From the NCBI GenBank assembly GCA_963769255.1, contig CAVYKV010000001.1, positions 1,798,001 through 1,862,000 on the forward strand: a stretch of DNA of 64,000 nt, given 5' to 3'. Under the pieces are notes generated by a model, which did no database searches, was not told where the DNA came from, and was given only the letters and a program-made list of their open reading frames with translations. This document shows, piece after piece, positions 35,588 through 43,364 of this stretch. The position numbers and the translations under genes were made by a program. The stretch is from JAKACA01 sp963769255 (lineage in GTDB: Bacteria > Actinomycetota > Acidimicrobiia > Acidimicrobiales > Bog-793). Within the stretch, counting starts at the first letter, position 1; each line of letters starts with the position of its first letter.

Positions 35588-35789
35588 AGCCTTGACGGAT
35601 AGTGAAAGAAAGCGCAAACTAGTGCACGTACAGACCACAGGATTCTGTCGGAACCCCCCCTCCGACCCTGTTGAGTCTTGAGAAGGGGTCGGCACTCCCC
35701 CCCGCCGGCCCCTTCTTCGCGTCCGGACTTCGATGCCATGGTAGCGGCCCGGCCCCGAACCGCCCAGGATGAACGCCCTGCAGGGCCAC

Positions 35790-35802
35790 TAACGTCGTGA
35801 CG
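35790..35802 (+). promoter_or_regulatory. Leaderless-type -10 element for the HAD-acyltransferase gene
   Basis: TAACGT (35790-35795), six bases, then GTG at 35802. It would start the run that contains the asparagine-synthetase fusion. Confidence 0.45.
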
Positions 35803-37223
35803 TGGGCCGCACCGCAGCCATCTTCGATCTCGACCGGACCCTCCTTCGGGGGGCGAGCGGTCCGCTCATCAACGAAGCGCTCGCCGAGCTCGGCCTGCGC
35901 AGGCGTCACTTGCCAGGCGAGCGCCTCCTCTACCGCTCGTACGAGATCTTCGGCGAGAACCCGCTCGGGATGGCGCTGGCCCGCGCCGCCGCCTTCGCCG
36001 TACGGGGCTGGTCCGTCGAACAGATGCGGGCGGCGGGCGAGCGCGCCGCCGAACTGCTCGTCGGTGACGTCGCCGCCTATGCGCCCGGGCTCCTCGAGGA
36101 ACACCGCAGGGCGGGCCGCCTGCTCGTGCTGGCGACGACGACCCCGGACGTCCTCGTGCGCCCCCTGGCCGAGCGCCTCGAGATGGACGACGTCGTCGCC
36201 ACCCGCTACGCCTCCGACGGCAAGGTGTACGCCGGCACGCTCGACGGCCCCTTCGTGTGGGGACCGGGCAAGCTGCGCGCCCTGCGCCACTGGGCCGAGG
36301 CCAACGACGTCGACCTCTCGGAGAGCTTCGCCTATTCCGACAGCATCAACGACCTGCCCATGCTCTCGAGCGTCGGTCACCCGGCGGCCGTCAACCCCGA
36401 CCTGGCGCTGCACGGCGTCGCCACGCTGCGGCGCTGGCCTATCCTGCATCTCGACGCCCCGCCCGGCGTGCCCACGATCGCCGGCGTCGAGGCCTTCGAT
36501 GCCGTCAAGCTCCTGTTGCGGCCGGAGCTGTTCCCCTATGCCCGTTTCGACATCGCCGGCGTCTCGAACGTCCCCCGCCGCGGCCCCTTCCTCCTCGTGT
36601 CGAACCACCGCAGCTACTTCGACGTGGCGGCACTCGCCCTCGTCGTGCAGGGCTCCGGCCGCCCCACGCGCTTTCTCGGCAAGCAGGAGCTCTTCGACGC
36701 CCCCGTCGTCGGGCACATCGCCCGGGCGCTCGGCGGCATCCCCGTCGCCCGCGCCGGCAACGCCGCCGCCGCTTTGCGTCCGGCGGAACGAGTGCTCCGT
36801 GCCGGAGAGGGTGTCGTCCTGCTCCCGCAGGGCACGATCCCTCGCGGGCGGGCCTTCTTCGAGCCGGTCCTCAAGGGCAAGACCGGCGCCGCCCGGCTCG
36901 CCGCCAGCACTGGCGCCCCCGTCGTGCCCGTCGGAATCTGGAACAGCGAGGCCGTGTGGCCCCGTTCTGCCACGATCCCGCGGGTCACGAACGTCCTCTC
37001 GCCCCCGACCGTGCGAGTGCGGGTCGGTCCCCCTGTCGGCGGGCTGCAGCTCGGCCGGGGCGATGCGGCCGCCGACACGGAGCGCATCATGGCTGCCGTC
37101 GCCGATCTCCTGCCCGAGGAGGCGCGGGCGGAGAGGGAGCCGACCGAGGAAGAAGTCGCCCGCACCTACCCGAAGGGGCGGGTCGGGGAGGAGCGCGCCC
37201 TCGGCGTCGACCCCGCCTCCTAG
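35802..37223 (+). CDS. HAD-IB phosphatase fused to PlsC-type acyltransferase (473 aa)
   Basis: Residues 1-220 are a SerB-like HAD domain: AAIFDLDRTLL (nucleophile Asp), ATTTPDVLVRPLAERLEMDDVV and AYSDSINDLPMLSSVG. Residues about 250-440 are a 1-acylglycerol-3-phosphate acyltransferase domain with HxxxxD in SNHRSYFDVAAL, then FLGKQELFDAPVVGHIARALGGIPV, LLPQGTIPRG and PVVPVGIW. The PlsC family block IV and catalytic His-Asp are intact. Combined phosphatase and acyltransferase activities fit a lysophosphatidate-to-diacylglycerol type route, as proposed for HAD-AGPAT fusions in mycobacteria. The next gene begins eight bases later. Confidence 0.88.
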   Translation: MGRTAAIFDLDRTLLRGASGPLINEALAELGLRRRHLPGERLLYRSYEIFGENPLGMALARAAAFAVRGWSVEQMRAAGERAAELLVGDVAAYAPGLLEEHRRAGRLLVLATTTPDVLVRPLAERLEMDDVVATRYASDGKVYAGTLDGPFVWGPGKLRALRHWAEANDVDLSESFAYSDSINDLPMLSSVGHPAAVNPDLALHGVATLRRWPILHLDAPPGVPTIAGVEAFDAVKLLLRPELFPYARFDIAGVSNVPRRGPFLLVSNHRSYFDVAALALVVQGSGRPTRFLGKQELFDAPVVGHIARALGGIPVARAGNAAAALRPAERVLRAGEGVVLLPQGTIPRGRAFFEPVLKGKTGAARLAASTGAPVVPVGIWNSEAVWPRSATIPRVTNVLSPPTVRVRVGPPVGGLQLGRGDAAADTERIMAAVADLLPEEARAEREPTEEEVARTYPKGRVGEERALGVDPAS

Positions 37224-37231
37224 CCGCCGGA

Positions 37232-39910
37232 ATGTGCGGCATCGCCGGCTTCGTCGGCGCAGCGGACCACGACCTCCTCGTCGCCATGTGCGAGCGCATC
37301 CAGCACCGCGGGCCGGACGACGAGGGCTACCTCGAGCGGGACGCCGCTAGCCTCGGCCACCGGCGACTCGCCATCATCGACCTCGAGCATGGCCACGAGC
37401 CCATGTCGAACCCGGAGGGCAGCGTTCACCTCGTCTACAACGGCGAGGTCTACAACTTCCGTGAGCTGAGGGCGGAGCTGGAGGAGCAGGGGCGGGGTTT
37501 CGAGACGAACTGTGACGCCGAGGTCGTGCTCGCCGCCTACGAGAGATGGGGCGCGGCCTGCTTCCCGCGCTTCAACGGCATGTGGGCGCTCGCCATCCTC
37601 GACGAGCGGCCGGACGAGCCGGTCGTCGTGCTCAGCCGTGATCATCTCGGCATCAAGCCCCTCTACCTCGCCGAGGCGAGTGGGCGGCGCTACTTCGCTT
37701 CGGAGATCAAGGCGTTGCTGGCGGCGCCGGGCCTGGATCCGGCGATCGACCGGCGGAGGCTCGCCGAGTACCTCGGCCGCGGGCTGCACGACCACGACGA
37801 GCGGACGTTCTTCACCGGGATCCGCCAGGTGCTGCCCGCCACGAGCGTGACGATCCCCGTCGGGGGCGGTCCGGTAGCGGAGGAGCGCTACTGGGAGCCG
37901 CGCCTCTCGACGACGTCGCCGGCCGATCCCGTAGCGTTCCGGCGGGCCTTCGAGAAGGCCGTGGAGCGGCGCCTCGTCGCCGACGTCACGGTCGGCACCT
38001 GCCTGTCGGGTGGCCTCGACTCCTCCTCCATCGTGTGCGTCATGAGCCGGCTGCTCGCCGAGGGCGCTCCGGACGCCGCCAGCATGGGGCAGCGGCTGCG
38101 CACGTTCTCTGCCGTCTTCGACGGCGACCCGATCGACGAGCAGGCGTACATCGAGCCCGTGCTCGCCCTCTCCGGCGCCGAGAGCGACTACGTGCGGCCG
38201 CGCTCGGGCGAGCTCTTCGACGACCTCCCCCTCGTCGTCTGGCACCAGGACGAGCCCATGGTGTCGTCGGGGCCGTACGCGCAGTACCGCGTGATGCAGC
38301 TCGCCAAGGGGAAGGCCAAGGTGCTGCTCGACGGGCAGGGCGGCGACGAGCTGCTGGCCGGGTACGTGCCCTACCAGTACGTCTACTTGCGCCAGCTGGC
38401 GCGTTCGCGAGATGCCGCCGGTATGCGGGCACTCGTGGGCGAGACCGTGCCGACGCGGGACCTGCTCGTCCCGCTCGCCCGCCGGCGCCTGGCCGACCGC
38501 CGCCGTCGTGTCGTGCCCGCCCGCTACTGCCCTGGCCTCCTCGGAGATGCCGCCACGGCCGCCTCCGTGCGGCAGGCGGACCGCCGGGTGCCCGACGACC
38601 TCAAGCGCCGCCTCCTGCAGGACCTCACGGAGTACAGCCTGCCGTCCCTCCTCCGCTACGAGGACCGCAATTCGATGGCGCATTCCATCGAGTCGCGGCC
38701 GCCGTTTCTCGACCAGGAGCTCGTGGAGCTCGTGCTGTCGCTGCCGGCGAACGCCATCGTGCGCGACGGCTGGAGCCGCTGGATCTTCCGCGAGGCGATG
38801 CGGGGGATCCTGCCGGAGAAGATCCGCCTTCGGAGGAAGAAGATCGGCTTCACGACCCCGGAGATGCGCTGGCTGCGGGCCGAGCGCGCGAGGGTGCAGG
38901 GCATCTTCCGCTCGCCCTCCTTCTGCTGGCGGCCCTACTGGGACGGGCCTGCCGTGGCGACGGCCTTCAAGGCGGCCTGCGAGGGCGAGCTGGAGCCGTC
39001 ACCCCTCTTCTGGCGGCTCCTCAACACCGAAGTGTGGATGCGGGTGTTCCACGGCGCCGTCCCCATGGCCCCGGGCGGTCGGCGACCGGTTCCGGACCAG
39101 TCGTTGGAGGCGGCTGGCGACGCCGAGACGGTGGCCGCCCTCGGGGCTGAGGCGTCCGAGTGGGCGACGGTGGGCGTCAACAGTCGCCGGCATGTCTTCT
39201 GCACGGGGCCGGAGGGCGTCGAGGTGTACGGGCGGGCGCCGGTGCGAACGCCCCGCATCGAGGAGGGCGACGACCTCGAGGGCATCGTCCTCGCCAGCCT
39301 GCAGGCGCTCGAAGGTGGGCGCCTCGGCCTGCGGCCCGGCGACATCGTCGCCGTGTCCGAGAAGGCCGTCGCCGTCAGCCAGGGCCGTTCCTTCCCGGTC
39401 AGCTCGATCCAGCCGGGTGCGCTGGCGAAGGTCCTCTGCCGTCTCGTCTCGAAAGGCCCGGCGGGCATCGGACTCGGCATCCCGGCCACCATGCAGCTCG
39501 CCATCGACGAGGCGGGGGCGAGCCGCATCCTCGTCGCCACGGCGGCGGCCGGCGTCACACGCCTCGCCGGGCGGCACGGGACCTTCTACCGGGTGGCGGG
39601 TGCAAGCGTGTCCGCCATCGACGGGCCGACACGCGGGACGTTGCCACCCTTCGACACCCATGCCAAATTGCCGCCCTCGGATCCGGACGGCGTCGCCCGC
39701 TCGCTGGCGGAGCGGCTCGGCGAGGTGGCGGGCGGGTTGGTCGGCGTGGCGGTGGTGGACGCCAACGACCGCGGCGTCGTCGTGCTCGGGGCGAGCCCCG
39801 GGGTGGACCGCTCGCTCGTCGCTTGGCTCTTCGGGGACAACCCGCTCGGGCAGGGGGCGGAGCAGACGCCGGTGGCGCTCATCCGGCACATGGGGCGGCT
39901 GCCGCTCTAG
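37232..39910 (+). CDS. Asparagine-synthetase-like amidotransferase fused to CofE-like glutamyl-ligase domain (892 aa)
   Basis: Residues 1-600 are asparagine synthetase B: Cys2 nucleophile in MCGIAGFVG, IQHRGPDDEGYL, VYNGEVYNFRELR, SRDHLGIKPLY, then the synthetase core with the SGGLDSSSI pyrophosphate loop, DGQGGDELLAGYVPYQY and SLPSLLRYEDRNSMAHSIESRPPFLD. It could make amides from glutamine and ATP. Residues about 640-890 resemble the F420-0:gamma-glutamyl ligase (CofE) fold: RIEEGDDLEGIVLASLQALEGGRLGLRPGDIVAVSEKAVAVSQGRSFPVSSIQPGALAKVL, AIDEAGASRILVATAAAGVTRLAGRHGTFYRVAG and VVDANDRGVVVLGASPG. I do not know this fusion from described enzymes. The product may be an amide- or glutamate-decorated metabolite. 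The reading frame is continuous, with no stop or composition change at the join. Confidence 0.8.
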   Translation: MCGIAGFVGAADHDLLVAMCERIQHRGPDDEGYLERDAASLGHRRLAIIDLEHGHEPMSNPEGSVHLVYNGEVYNFRELRAELEEQGRGFETNCDAEVVLAAYERWGAACFPRFNGMWALAILDERPDEPVVVLSRDHLGIKPLYLAEASGRRYFASEIKALLAAPGLDPAIDRRRLAEYLGRGLHDHDERTFFTGIRQVLPATSVTIPVGGGPVAEERYWEPRLSTTSPADPVAFRRAFEKAVERRLVADVTVGTCLSGGLDSSSIVCVMSRLLAEGAPDAASMGQRLRTFSAVFDGDPIDEQAYIEPVLALSGAESDYVRPRSGELFDDLPLVVWHQDEPMVSSGPYAQYRVMQLAKGKAKVLLDGQGGDELLAGYVPYQYVYLRQLARSRDAAGMRALVGETVPTRDLLVPLARRRLADRRRRVVPARYCPGLLGDAATAASVRQADRRVPDDLKRRLLQDLTEYSLPSLLRYEDRNSMAHSIESRPPFLDQELVELVLSLPANAIVRDGWSRWIFREAMRGILPEKIRLRRKKIGFTTPEMRWLRAERARVQGIFRSPSFCWRPYWDGPAVATAFKAACEGELEPSPLFWRLLNTEVWMRVFHGAVPMAPGGRRPVPDQSLEAAGDAETVAALGAEASEWATVGVNSRRHVFCTGPEGVEVYGRAPVRTPRIEEGDDLEGIVLASLQALEGGRLGLRPGDIVAVSEKAVAVSQGRSFPVSSIQPGALAKVLCRLVSKGPAGIGLGIPATMQLAIDEAGASRILVATAAAGVTRLAGRHGTFYRVAGASVSAIDGPTRGTLPPFDTHAKLPPSDPDGVARSLAERLGEVAGGLVGVAVVDANDRGVVVLGASPGVDRSLVAWLFGDNPLGQGAEQTPVALIRHMGRLPL

Positions 39911-39934
39911 AGGGGCAGGCACGCGGGGTGTGGG

Positions 39935-39948
39935 TAGTCTGCCGGGCG
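39935..39948 (+). promoter_or_regulatory. Leaderless-type -10 element for the 39948 GNAT gene
   Basis: TAGTCT (39935-39940), seven bases, then GTG at 39948. It would let this gene be transcribed independently of the fusion gene upstream. Confidence 0.5.
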
Positions 39949-40475
39949 TGCCCGCGCCAGGAGACCGCAGCGTCGTGACGACGGCACGCGGCGAGGACCT
40001 CGCCATCGGGCCGGTCACAGCGGACGAGACGGAGCAGCTCTTCATGATCTTCTCCGACATCGTCGCCAAGGGCGACGGGTACCCGCAGGCGCCCCCGCTC
40101 ACGCGGGCGGTCTTCGAGGCGACCTGGGTCGACCCTGTGAGCGGTGTCATCGGTGCCCGGCCGGCGGCGGGTGGCGACCTTCTCGGCGCCTACTACCTGA
40201 AGCCGAACTTCGGCGCCCGGGCTGCTCACATCGCCAACGTCGGCTACGTCGTCTCGGCGGACGCCCGCGGGCGCGGTGTGGGCCGAGCGCTCGTGGAGGA
40301 CTCCATCTGGCGAGCCCCCCTCTTCGGCTTCGACGCGGTGCAGTTCAACCTCGTCTTCGCCTCCAACCCGGCTCGGGGGCTGTACGAGGAGCTCGGATGG
40401 CGCGAGATCGGCCGCATCCCCGAGGCCGTCGACGGCGACGACGCCATCATCTACTGGCGCCGTGTCGGAGGATGA
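39948..40475 (+). CDS. GNAT-family N-acetyltransferase (175 aa)
   Basis: AIGPVTADETEQLFMIFSDIVAKGDGYPQAPPLTRAVFEATWVDP precedes a GNAT core: LGAYYLKPNFGARAAHIANVGYVVSADARGRGVGRALVEDSIWRAPLFGFDAVQFNLVFASNPARGLYEELGWREIGRIP. The acetyl-CoA loop is RGRGVGRAL. This N-terminal pattern is common in single-domain GNATs annotated in actinobacteria; the substrate is unknown. GTG 39948 starts 37 bases after the fusion gene. The next gene's GTG lies inside its last 14 bases. Confidence 0.85.
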   Translation: MPAPGDRSVVTTARGEDLAIGPVTADETEQLFMIFSDIVAKGDGYPQAPPLTRAVFEATWVDPVSGVIGARPAAGGDLLGAYYLKPNFGARAAHIANVGYVVSADARGRGVGRALVEDSIWRAPLFGFDAVQFNLVFASNPARGLYEELGWREIGRIPEAVDGDDAIIYWRRVGG

Positions 40476-41454
40476 CGCCGGGCTGAATGGTGGCCCGGAG
40501 CTCGCCCGGGCGATCGCACGCCTCCTCGGGGGCGTGCCCGCGAAGGATCTCACTCAGGCGGCTCGCCGGCTCTCCGAGCGCTATCGGACGGGCGACGGCC
40601 CGTACGTGCGGACGGAGCTCGACGCCCTCGCCTACGTCGCCGTGCGGATGCCCGCCACGTACGCCGCGGCACGGAGCGCCCTCGGAGAGGTCCGCCAGGC
40701 GACGGGGGAGTGGGAACCGGCGTCGCAGCTCGACCTCGGTGCCGGCACCGGCTCGACGGCGTGGGCGGCCGCCTCCGCCTGGCCGCACCTCGGCGAGGTC
40801 GTCCTCGCCGACCGCGACGCCCACCTGCTGCGACTCGGGGCCACCTTGGCCGCAGGCGAGCCTCCCGGCTGGAGTTGGCAGCAGAAGGACGTGACAGCCA
40901 AGTTGCCATCTGCCGACCTCGTGACGGCCTGCTACGTGCTCGGCGAGCTCGGCCGTGAGCAGGCGGCCGAGGTGGCGCTCGCCGGCTGGCGGGCAGCGAG
41001 GGGCTGCCTCCTCATCGTCGAGCCGGGGACGCCGGACGGATTCGCCCTCGTGCGGGATCTCCGGGAGCGGCTCATCGCCGCCGGCGGCACGGTCGCAGCG
41101 CCGTGCCCCTCCGACGGGGACTGCCCGATGGCCGACGACGACTGGTGCCACTTCGCCGCCCGCCTGCCACGCTCGGCGCTGCACCGCAGCCTCAAGGGAG
41201 GCGAGCGGTCGTTCGAGGATGAGAAGTTCAGCTACGTCGCCCTGACGCGCCTTCCCGTGCAGCGTCCGGCGGGACGGGTACTGCGGCGACCGAACGTGCG
41301 ACGCCGCTACGTCGAGCTGACGCTCTGCGCCGGCGAGGCCGTGCGCCGGGCGGGCATCGGACAATCGAACCCCGTGTACCGGACGGCTTCCCGGCTGTCG
41401 TGGGGCGACCCCGCCACGGCGGACGTCGTGGCAGCCGCCCGCCGGCCTACTTGA
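40462..41454 (+). CDS. Rsm22-family SAM-dependent methyltransferase (330 aa)
   Basis: Rsm22 family (ribosome-associated methyltransferases). A SAM-binding core QLDLGAGTGSTAWAAASAWPHLGEVVLADRDAHLLRLGATL is followed by DLVTACYVLGEL and VEPGTPDGFALVRDLRERLIAAGGTVAAPCPSDGDCPMADDDWCHFAARLPRSALHRSLKGGERSFEDEKFSYVALTR. The Cys-rich CPSDGDCP..DDWCHF and EDEKFSY blocks are the family's hallmark, probably metal- or cluster-binding. It likely acts on ribosomal RNA or an assembly intermediate. GTG 40462 overlaps the GNAT stop; a later start is possible. It is convergent with the glycosylase gene, overlapping by eight bases. Confidence 0.85.
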   Translation: MSEDDAGLNGGPELARAIARLLGGVPAKDLTQAARRLSERYRTGDGPYVRTELDALAYVAVRMPATYAAARSALGEVRQATGEWEPASQLDLGAGTGSTAWAAASAWPHLGEVVLADRDAHLLRLGATLAAGEPPGWSWQQKDVTAKLPSADLVTACYVLGELGREQAAEVALAGWRAARGCLLIVEPGTPDGFALVRDLRERLIAAGGTVAAPCPSDGDCPMADDDWCHFAARLPRSALHRSLKGGERSFEDEKFSYVALTRLPVQRPAGRVLRRPNVRRRYVELTLCAGEAVRRAGIGQSNPVYRTASRLSWGDPATADVVAAARRPT

Positions 41455-42322
41455 GGAGCCGCGAGAGGCGCCGGTCGGCGAGGACCTTGCCGCCTGTCTG
41501 ACACGTGGCGCAGTACTGCAGCGAGCGGGTGGCGAAGGACACCTCCCGCACCGTGTCGCCGCACACGGGGCAGGGCAGCCCGGTGCGGGCATGCACGCGC
41601 ATGCCGGAGCGCTTGCCGTCCTTCAGCTCGTTCATGTCGAGATCCACGGCCCGCTCGATGGCCTCGCGCAGCACCGATTGCAAACCGCGGTAGAGGCGGG
41701 TGACCTCCTCGGGCGAGAGCTTGGCGGCCGGCCGGAACGGCGACAGCCCGGCGGCGTGCAGGGCTTCGTCCGAATAGGCGTTGCCGACACCGGCGATGAC
41801 GGACTGGCGGGAGAGGGCATGCTTCAGATCCCCGCTCTCGCCCAGCAGGATCCCGGCGAAACGCTCCTCCGAGAAGTCCTCGTCCAGCGGCTCGGGACCG
41901 AGCGTGGCGACGGACTCGATGTCGTCGGGAGAGTGGGCCGTCCAGATGGCGAGCCGTCGCTCGTGGCCCATCTCGGTGATGTCGAAGCCGGCGCCGCTCT
42001 CGAGACCGAGACGGAGCACGAGGGGCGTGCGCCCCGGCTTCACGCGCGTGTCGGGCAGCTTCTCCCGCCACCGCACCCAGCCGGCGCGGGCGAGGTGCCA
42101 CACGAGCCACTCGTCAGGGGCGCCCGAGGCGACGAGGCGCGTGCAGAGGAACTTCCCTCGCCGCGTACACGATTCGAAGGTCCGCCCGACGAGCGAGCGG
42201 AGGGGAGGATCGTAGGTCTTGAGGGCCGAGATGGAGGCGAGGTCGAGGCGTGTCACCGTAGAGCCGGCGCAACGCTCCGTGAGGCGCCGGCACAGGATTT
42301 CGACCTCGGGCAGCTCAGGCAT
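41447..42322 (-). CDS. Formamidopyrimidine-DNA glycosylase / Nei family (291 aa)
   Basis: Base-excision repair enzyme. The processed start MPELPEVEILCRRLTERCAG supplies the catalytic Pro2 and Glu3. The helix-two-turn-helix region is QSVIAGVGNAYSDEALHAAGLSPFRPAAKL (N-Y-S-D-E-x-L-H). A zinc finger CPVCGDTVREVSFATRSLQYCATCQ closes the protein. The lesion-recognition loop GKFL plus GHERRLAIW suggests Fpg/Nei rather than plant-type. The family includes Fpg and Nei members that differ in damage choice, and I cannot choose between them. A TAGTTT element lies eight bases upstream of its ATG. Confidence 0.88.
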   Translation of the reverse strand: MPELPEVEILCRRLTERCAGSTVTRLDLASISALKTYDPPLRSLVGRTFESCTRRGKFLCTRLVASGAPDEWLVWHLARAGWVRWREKLPDTRVKPGRTPLVLRLGLESGAGFDITEMGHERRLAIWTAHSPDDIESVATLGPEPLDEDFSEERFAGILLGESGDLKHALSRQSVIAGVGNAYSDEALHAAGLSPFRPAAKLSPEEVTRLYRGLQSVLREAIERAVDLDMNELKDGKRSGMRVHARTGLPCPVCGDTVREVSFATRSLQYCATCQTGGKVLADRRLSRLLK

Positions 42323-42359
42323 TGCGGCTGAAACTAATGCCGGGCGCCGGGTTGCTCGC

Positions 42360-43364
42360 TCAGTCCGTCTTGTGGGGCCAGCGGTGCGCCGCCCGGGGGT
42401 TCCGCCACGACCGGCGGGCCGGGTCGACAGCCGTGGCGCTGTCGTCGCTGCCGTGGCGGCGGGGAGCCGGGTCGGCCGACTCCGGCAGGCCCCAGGCACG
42501 CCGCCAGGGCGAGACCTCGGGTCCCCGATAGGGAGGTGTCGAGGCCTCGGCGGCCCGGCGACGTGCCGACCACCAGTCGGTCTCGGCTTCGTCGGCGAGC
42601 AAGGCGACGGCTCGCTCGATGCGGGCTGCGAAACGCCGGGCGTCCTCCTCCTCGCTCGGCCAGAGGGCGTCCCCGAAGCGCACCTCGGCCGTGCCCGGTG
42701 CCGGACGCCAGGACCCCTTCGGGAGGATGGGCCGTGTGCCCCGCAGGTGGACCGGCACGACGGGCACCGTGCACCGCTTGGCGAGGTAGGCGGCGCCACC
42801 TTTGAACTCCTGCCCCCAGCCGTCGGGGGAGCGCCCACCCTCCGGGAAGATGACGAGGCTCCAGCCGTCGTTGATGAGACCGGCGGCGAGGTCGGCGGAC
42901 CGGCGGTTGACCTTCGTGCGCTCCATGGGGATGGCTCCGAGCACGAAGGCGGAGGCTGTTGCCTTGGCGCGACGGTCGAAGAAGTAGTCGGCGGCGGCGG
43001 CCACGACGGTGCGGTGGCGGATGCGGCTCGGCAGGCAGGCCAGCAGCAGGGCCGTGTCGAGGTGACTGGAATGGTTGGCGGCGATGACGAGCGGTGGCTC
43101 GAGCGGGTCGAGGTGCTCCCTCCCGAAGACCTTGGGCGAGCAACCGGCGAGCAGGAGCGGCCGGGTGAGGTCGTCGAGCACGACGGCACGCGCCAGCCGG
43201 ACCGGGTAGCGCCGCGCCCACGAGGTGTCGTAGTCGACGCCGAGCTCGTGCTGGAGGGGGAGTGGCTCCGCCCCGCTCGGGCGGGTCGGGCGCCGCAGGA
43301 GGAAGCGGCCCGGCGTCACGCCGGAGCGACGAGCGGGCGGTCGTGAGACGCTCGTGCCGCTCAC
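42360..43364 (-). CDS. PlsC-type acyltransferase (334 aa)
   Basis: Has the AGPAT motifs IAANHSSHLDTALLLACL (HxxxxD), a block-II-like YFFDRRAKATASAFVLGAIPMERTKVNRRSADL, VIFPEGGRSPDGWGQEFKGGAAYLAKRCTVPVVPVHLRGTRPILP (FPEGGRS). No membrane span beyond the family's amphipathic helix. The long charged tail (WWSARRRAAEASTPPYRG..) is unusual. The GTG start overlaps the stop of the LarA-like gene (GTGA), so it is the last gene of the minus-strand run. It would transfer an acyl group from acyl-CoA or acyl-carrier protein to an alcohol; together with the reductase it suggests ester formation. Confidence 0.85.
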   Translation of the reverse strand: MSGTSVSRPPARRSGVTPGRFLLRRPTRPSGAEPLPLQHELGVDYDTSWARRYPVRLARAVVLDDLTRPLLLAGCSPKVFGREHLDPLEPPLVIAANHSSHLDTALLLACLPSRIRHRTVVAAAADYFFDRRAKATASAFVLGAIPMERTKVNRRSADLAAGLINDGWSLVIFPEGGRSPDGWGQEFKGGAAYLAKRCTVPVVPVHLRGTRPILPKGSWRPAPGTAEVRFGDALWPSEEEDARRFAARIERAVALLADEAETDWWSARRRAAEASTPPYRGPEVSPWRRAWGLPESADPAPRRHGSDDSATAVDPARRSWRNPRAAHRWPHKTD

